From CADEFQ01 sp050185195 (GTDB lineage Bacteria; Pseudomonadota; Gammaproteobacteria; Steroidobacterales; Steroidobacteraceae), in the NCBI GenBank assembly GCA_050185195.1, contig JBFWZQ010000007.1, forward strand, positions 1 to 64,000: a stretch of DNA of 64,000 bases, written 5' to 3'. The position numbers and the translations under genes were made by a program. The notes under the pieces are model-generated. The model was not told where the DNA came from, searched no databases, and saw only the letters and a program-made list of their open reading frames with translations. Position 1 is the stretch's first letter; every line of letters starts with the position of its first letter. This document shows, in pieces, positions 61,379 through 64,000 of this stretch.

Positions 61379-62650
61379 GTGAGCGCTCGCCTGCCCCCGT
61401 CGCGCCGCGTCGTCGTGATCGGCGGCGGCATCGCGGGCCTCGCCGCCGCGTGGTATGCCGCGCAGGACGGACATCGCGTGGTCCTGCTCGATCGCGGCGC
61501 CCCGGACGGCGATCGCTGCTCGCTCGGCAATGCCGGCATGATCGTGCCGAGCCACCTCGTGCCGCTCGCCTCGCCCGGATCCGTGAAACTCGGCCTGCGC
61601 TCGCTCATGGACCCCACGAGCCCGCTGCGCGTCGCACCGCGCCTCGACCCGGAGTACCTGCGCTGGTGCTGGCAGTTCCTGCGCGCGGCGCGCGCGTCCC
61701 GCGTCGCGCTCGCCGCCCCGGCGCTGCGCGACCTCGCGCTGCTCGGCCGGCGCGGTTACGAAGCGCTCACGCTGCTGTGGCCGCAGGGCGTGCCGCTCGC
61801 GGAGCGCGGCATGCTGATCCTCTGCCGCAACGCCCATGCGCTGCGGGAAGAGCAGGAGGCCGCGAAGCTCGCCCAGCGCCTGGGAGTCCCGGCCGAGATC
61901 CTCGATCGGGACGCCGCCGCCGCGCTCGAACCCGGCCTCGACATGGCGATTGCCGGCGCCGTGCGGTACCCGCTCGACGCGCAGACCGTGCCGCAGCGCG
62001 TGGTCGCGACGCTGGTCGCGGGCCTCGCCGAGGCGGGCGTGGAGTTGCACTGGCACACCGAAGTGACGGGACTCAGGCGCGCGGGCGCGCGTGTCGCCGC
62101 GGCGGTCACGCCCGAAGGTGAAGTCGGGGGCGACGAATTCGTCATTGCGGGCGGCATGTGGTCCGCAGCACTCGCGCGCGCGATCGACCTGCCGCTGCCC
62201 CTGATGGCCGGCAAGGGCTACAGTTTCACGCTCGAGCAGCCGCGCGTGCGGCCCTTTGCGGGCGCGATCCTGAACGAGGCACGCATCGCGGTGACACCGA
62301 TGGGTTCGGGCCTGCGCTTCGCGGGCACGATGGAACTGTGCGGGCTCGACCGCTCGATCGACCCGCGGCGCATCGCCGCGATGCTCGAGGCGATCCCGCG
62401 TTACTACCCGCAGTTCGGCCCGGCCGATTTCGCGGGCATCACGCCCTGGGCCGGCCTGCGGCCCTGCCCGCCCGACGGCATGCCCTACATCGGCCGCACC
62501 CTGCGCGCCGACAACGTGCTGTTCGCGACCGGCCACTCGATGATGGGCGTGAGCCTCGCGCCGGCGACGGGGCGGATCATTTCAGACCTCATCGCTGGCC
62601 GCGAGCCTGCGGTACCGATCGGGCTCTTTCGGCCAGATAGATACGGCTGA
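61379..62650 (+). CDS. FAD-dependent D-amino acid (hydroxyproline) oxidase/dehydrogenase
   Basis: 423 residues from GTG 61379. RRVVVIGGGIAGLAAAWYAAQDGHRVVLLDRG is the FAD motif. CSLGNAGMIVPSHLVPLASPG is diagnostic of DadA-like proteins. GYSFTLEQ, FAGTMELCGLD and TPWAGLRPCPPDGMPYIGRT...NVLFATGHSMMGVSLAPATG complete the family pattern. With the preceding epimerase it is expected to oxidise cis-4-hydroxy-D-proline to the pyrroline taken by the DapA-like enzyme. The stop codon lies within a copy of the dispersed intergenic repeat. Confidence 0.9.
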   Translation: MSARLPPSRRVVVIGGGIAGLAAAWYAAQDGHRVVLLDRGAPDGDRCSLGNAGMIVPSHLVPLASPGSVKLGLRSLMDPTSPLRVAPRLDPEYLRWCWQFLRAARASRVALAAPALRDLALLGRRGYEALTLLWPQGVPLAERGMLILCRNAHALREEQEAAKLAQRLGVPAEILDRDAAAALEPGLDMAIAGAVRYPLDAQTVPQRVVATLVAGLAEAGVELHWHTEVTGLRRAGARVAAAVTPEGEVGGDEFVIAGGMWSAALARAIDLPLPLMAGKGYSFTLEQPRVRPFAGAILNEARIAVTPMGSGLRFAGTMELCGLDRSIDPRRIAAMLEAIPRYYPQFGPADFAGITPWAGLRPCPPDGMPYIGRTLRADNVLFATGHSMMGVSLAPATGRIISDLIAGREPAVPIGLFRPDRYG

Positions 62651-62686
62651 CGGCTGACGGCTGCGGGCTACGGGCTGCGGGCCAGA
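62645..62686 (-). repeat. Dispersed TCTGGCCCG intergenic repeat, copy 4
   Basis: On the minus strand it reads TCTGGCCCGCAGCCCGTAG and then further GCAGCCGTCAGCC units. A palindrome, CGCAGCGCTGCG, sits about 15 nt upstream of it. It spans the 3' ends of two convergent genes: it supplies the last codons (Ala-Arg-Ser-Pro) and stop of the thioesterase and the stop of the oxidase. Confidence 0.55.
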
Positions 62687-63126
62687 AGGAGAGCGTTCGC
62701 AGCGCTGCGGATCGCTGCGGGCACCTCTGTCGGCCGCCGCGACTTCGCATCCACGTAGACGTGTACGAACCGGCCCGCGGCGGCAGCTTCATCGTCGCCG
62801 TGGCGGAAGATCGCCAGGCGATAGGCAATGCTGCTTGCGCCGAGGCGCTCGATCGCGAGACCGACTTCGAGCGAATCGGGGAATGACAGCGGCCTGAAGT
62901 AGCGGCAGCCGGTCTCCACCACGAGGCCGATCGCTGGCAGCGTGCGGATGTCGACGCCGCACGTCTCGATCAACCAGCCGTTCACAGCCGTGTCGAAGTA
63001 CGAGTAGTACGCGACGTTGTTGACGTGCCCATAGTGGTCGTTGTCCATCCAGCGCGTCGCGATCGCACGGAAGGCCGGGAACTGCGCGCGGACGGGCGGC
63101 GCGGTGCGGGCGGATGGGTCGCTCAT
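62668..63126 (-). CDS. Acyl-CoA thioesterase, hotdog fold
   Basis: 152 residues from ATG 63124-63126. IATRWMDNDHYGHVNNVAYYSYFDTAVNGWLIETCG is the 4HBT/YbgC-like signature with the Asp and the GHVNN turn. CRYFRPLSFPDSLEVGLAIERLGASSIAYRLAIF is the second half of the hotdog. The C-terminal ARSP and stop derive from the dispersed repeat. Substrate unknown. It starts only 15 bp from the start of the divergent alcohol dehydrogenase. Confidence 0.9.
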   Translation of the reverse strand: MSDPSARTAPPVRAQFPAFRAIATRWMDNDHYGHVNNVAYYSYFDTAVNGWLIETCGVDIRTLPAIGLVVETGCRYFRPLSFPDSLEVGLAIERLGASSIAYRLAIFRHGDDEAAAAGRFVHVYVDAKSRRPTEVPAAIRSAANALLLARSP

Positions 63127-63141
63127 GCCACAATTGTAACG

Positions 63142-64000
63142 ATGAAGACGCGCGCCGCCGTGCTCGATGCCATGGGTTTGCCCCCGCCGTATGCGACCTC
63201 GCACCCCCTTTCGATCGCGGAGCTCGACCTCGACCCGCCCGGCGCGGGCGAGGTGCTGGTGGCGATCCGCGCCGCGGGGCTGTGCCATTCCGACCTCTCT
63301 GTGATCGACGGCAACCGGCCGCGCCCGCTGCCGATGGCGCTCGGCCATGAGGCGGCAGGCGTCGTCGAGGCGCTCGGCGAGGGTGTCACGGATCTCGCGA
63401 TCGGCGACCACGTGGTCACGACCTTCGTGCCTGGCTGCGGCGCCTGCGAGCCCTGCAGCGGCGGGCGTCCGGCGCTGTGCGAGCCGGGCGCCGCGAGCAA
63501 TGCGGCCGGCACGCTGCCGGGCGGCGGGCGGCGCCTGCATCGGGGCGGCACCGATGTCCTGCATCATCTCGGCGTCTCGGCATTCGCGGACCACGCGGTC
63601 GTGTCGCGCCGCTCGCTGGTGCGCGTCGATCGCGACCTGCCGTTCGAGGAAGCGGCCCTCTTCGGCTGCGCCGTGCTCACGGGCGTCGGCGCCGTGGTCA
63701 ACACCGCGCAGTTGCGCGCCGGCAGCCGTGCCGCCGTGGTCGGGCTCGGCGGCGTCGGCCTCGCGGCGCTGCTCGGCGCACGCACGCAGGGCGCGCGGGA
63801 ACTGCTGGCGATCGACCTCTCGCCCGCAAAACTCGCCCTCGCACGCGAGCTCGGCGCGACGCACGCACTGGACGCCGCCGACCCGGATACCGTGGAGAAG
63901 GCGCGCGAACTGACGCGCGGCGGTGTCGACTACGCCTTCGAAATGGCCGGGTCGGCGAAGGCGCTCGCGCTCGCGTACGCGATCACGCGGCGCGGCGGCA
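63142..64000 (+). CDS. Zinc-dependent alcohol dehydrogenase, 3' end beyond window
   Basis: 286 complete codons are visible before the right edge. GroES-like domain with AAGLCHSDLSVIDGNRP (catalytic-zinc Cys), GHEAAGVVEALGEGV (His-Glu), and GCGACEPCSGGRPALCEPG with the four structural-zinc cysteines. The Rossmann motif is VVGLGGVGLAALLGARTQGARELLAIDLSPAKLALARELGATHALDA. It is a class III-like or acyl-CoA-reductase-adjacent MDR enzyme; substrate unknown. The start is ATG 63142. Confidence 0.9.
   Translation, partial: MKTRAAVLDAMGLPPPYATSHPLSIAELDLDPPGAGEVLVAIRAAGLCHSDLSVIDGNRPRPLPMALGHEAAGVVEALGEGVTDLAIGDHVVTTFVPGCGACEPCSGGRPALCEPGAASNAAGTLPGGGRRLHRGGTDVLHHLGVSAFADHAVVSRRSLVRVDRDLPFEEAALFGCAVLTGVGAVVNTAQLRAGSRAAVVGLGGVGLAALLGARTQGARELLAIDLSPAKLALARELGATHALDAADPDTVEKARELTRGGVDYAFEMAGSAKALALAYAITRRGG

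Overview
The window is a dense, very GC-rich bacterial chromosome segment. Most neighbouring genes overlap by 4 bases or sit within 15 bases of each other. TonB-dependent receptors, a FecI/FecR-type relay, lipoproteins, an Omp85 barrel and GH17-GT2 glucan synthesis point to a Gram-negative proteobacterium. A gammaproteobacterium of the Xanthomonadales/Steroidobacterales type is my guess, but no rRNA or other phylogenetic marker is present. I saw no rRNA, tRNA, CRISPR array, prophage or insertion sequence. The first gene (coiled-coil protein) and the last (zinc alcohol dehydrogenase) run off the window.

Layout. 0-7.7 kb: coiled-coil fragment, MFS transporter, a serine-less alpha/beta hydrolase, a GST, a macro-domain/nitrilase-like pair, and an S9 peptidase. 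7.7-11.8 kb: ECF sigma factor, FecR anti-sigma and TonB receptor operon. 11.9-15.5 kb: Omp85 barrel plus LTA-synthase-type membrane sulfatase. 15.5-20.9 kb: SDR, quinone-oxidoreductase-like protein, PAP2 phosphatase, GPH sugar transporter and aldehyde dehydrogenase. 20.9-26.7 kb: a putative D-glutamate module (dgcA-dgcN-YkvI-like carrier), a TonB-receptor remnant, a DmpA-like P1 peptidase and an EamA exporter.

26.8-47.4 kb is the centrepiece: what looks like a complete myo-inositol catabolic regulon (RpiR regulator, iolG, a second Gfo/Idh/MocA dehydrogenase, iolB, iolC fused to DUF2090, iolD, iolE, and iolA/mmsA). It is physically merged with phosphate-stripping genes: a two-domain beta-propeller phytase lipoprotein, a PhoD-type enzyme, a metallophosphoesterase lipoprotein, an OPA-type organophosphate antiporter, a PfkB kinase and a TonB receptor. 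The gene set implies that phytate or other inositol phosphates are captured, dephosphorylated and oxidised to acetyl-CoA. Three copies of a 16-bp dyad, TGRAAT-N4-RTTCSA, sit in promoter regions of this locus and are candidate operators for the RpiR protein.

47.5-53.9 kb: a MarR-controlled operon for an aromatic CoA-thioester pathway (2-aminobenzoyl-CoA or salicylyl-CoA type monooxygenase/reductase, SDR, MarR, enoyl-CoA hydratase, acyl-CoA dehydrogenase, thioesterase, RidA), without its CoA ligase. 53.9-59.5 kb: GH17-GT2 glucan synthase, glyoxalase I, and acetolactate synthase large and small subunits arranged divergently. 59.5-64 kb: a probable 4-hydroxyproline degradation cluster (DapA-like deaminase, epimerase, FAD oxidase), a thioesterase and an alcohol dehydrogenase.

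A small dispersed intergenic repeat (core TCTGGCCCG followed by degenerate CCCGTAG units) occurs four times, at 3.54, 3.81, 19.35 and 62.65 kb. Functions are assigned by reading motifs only; no database search was run.
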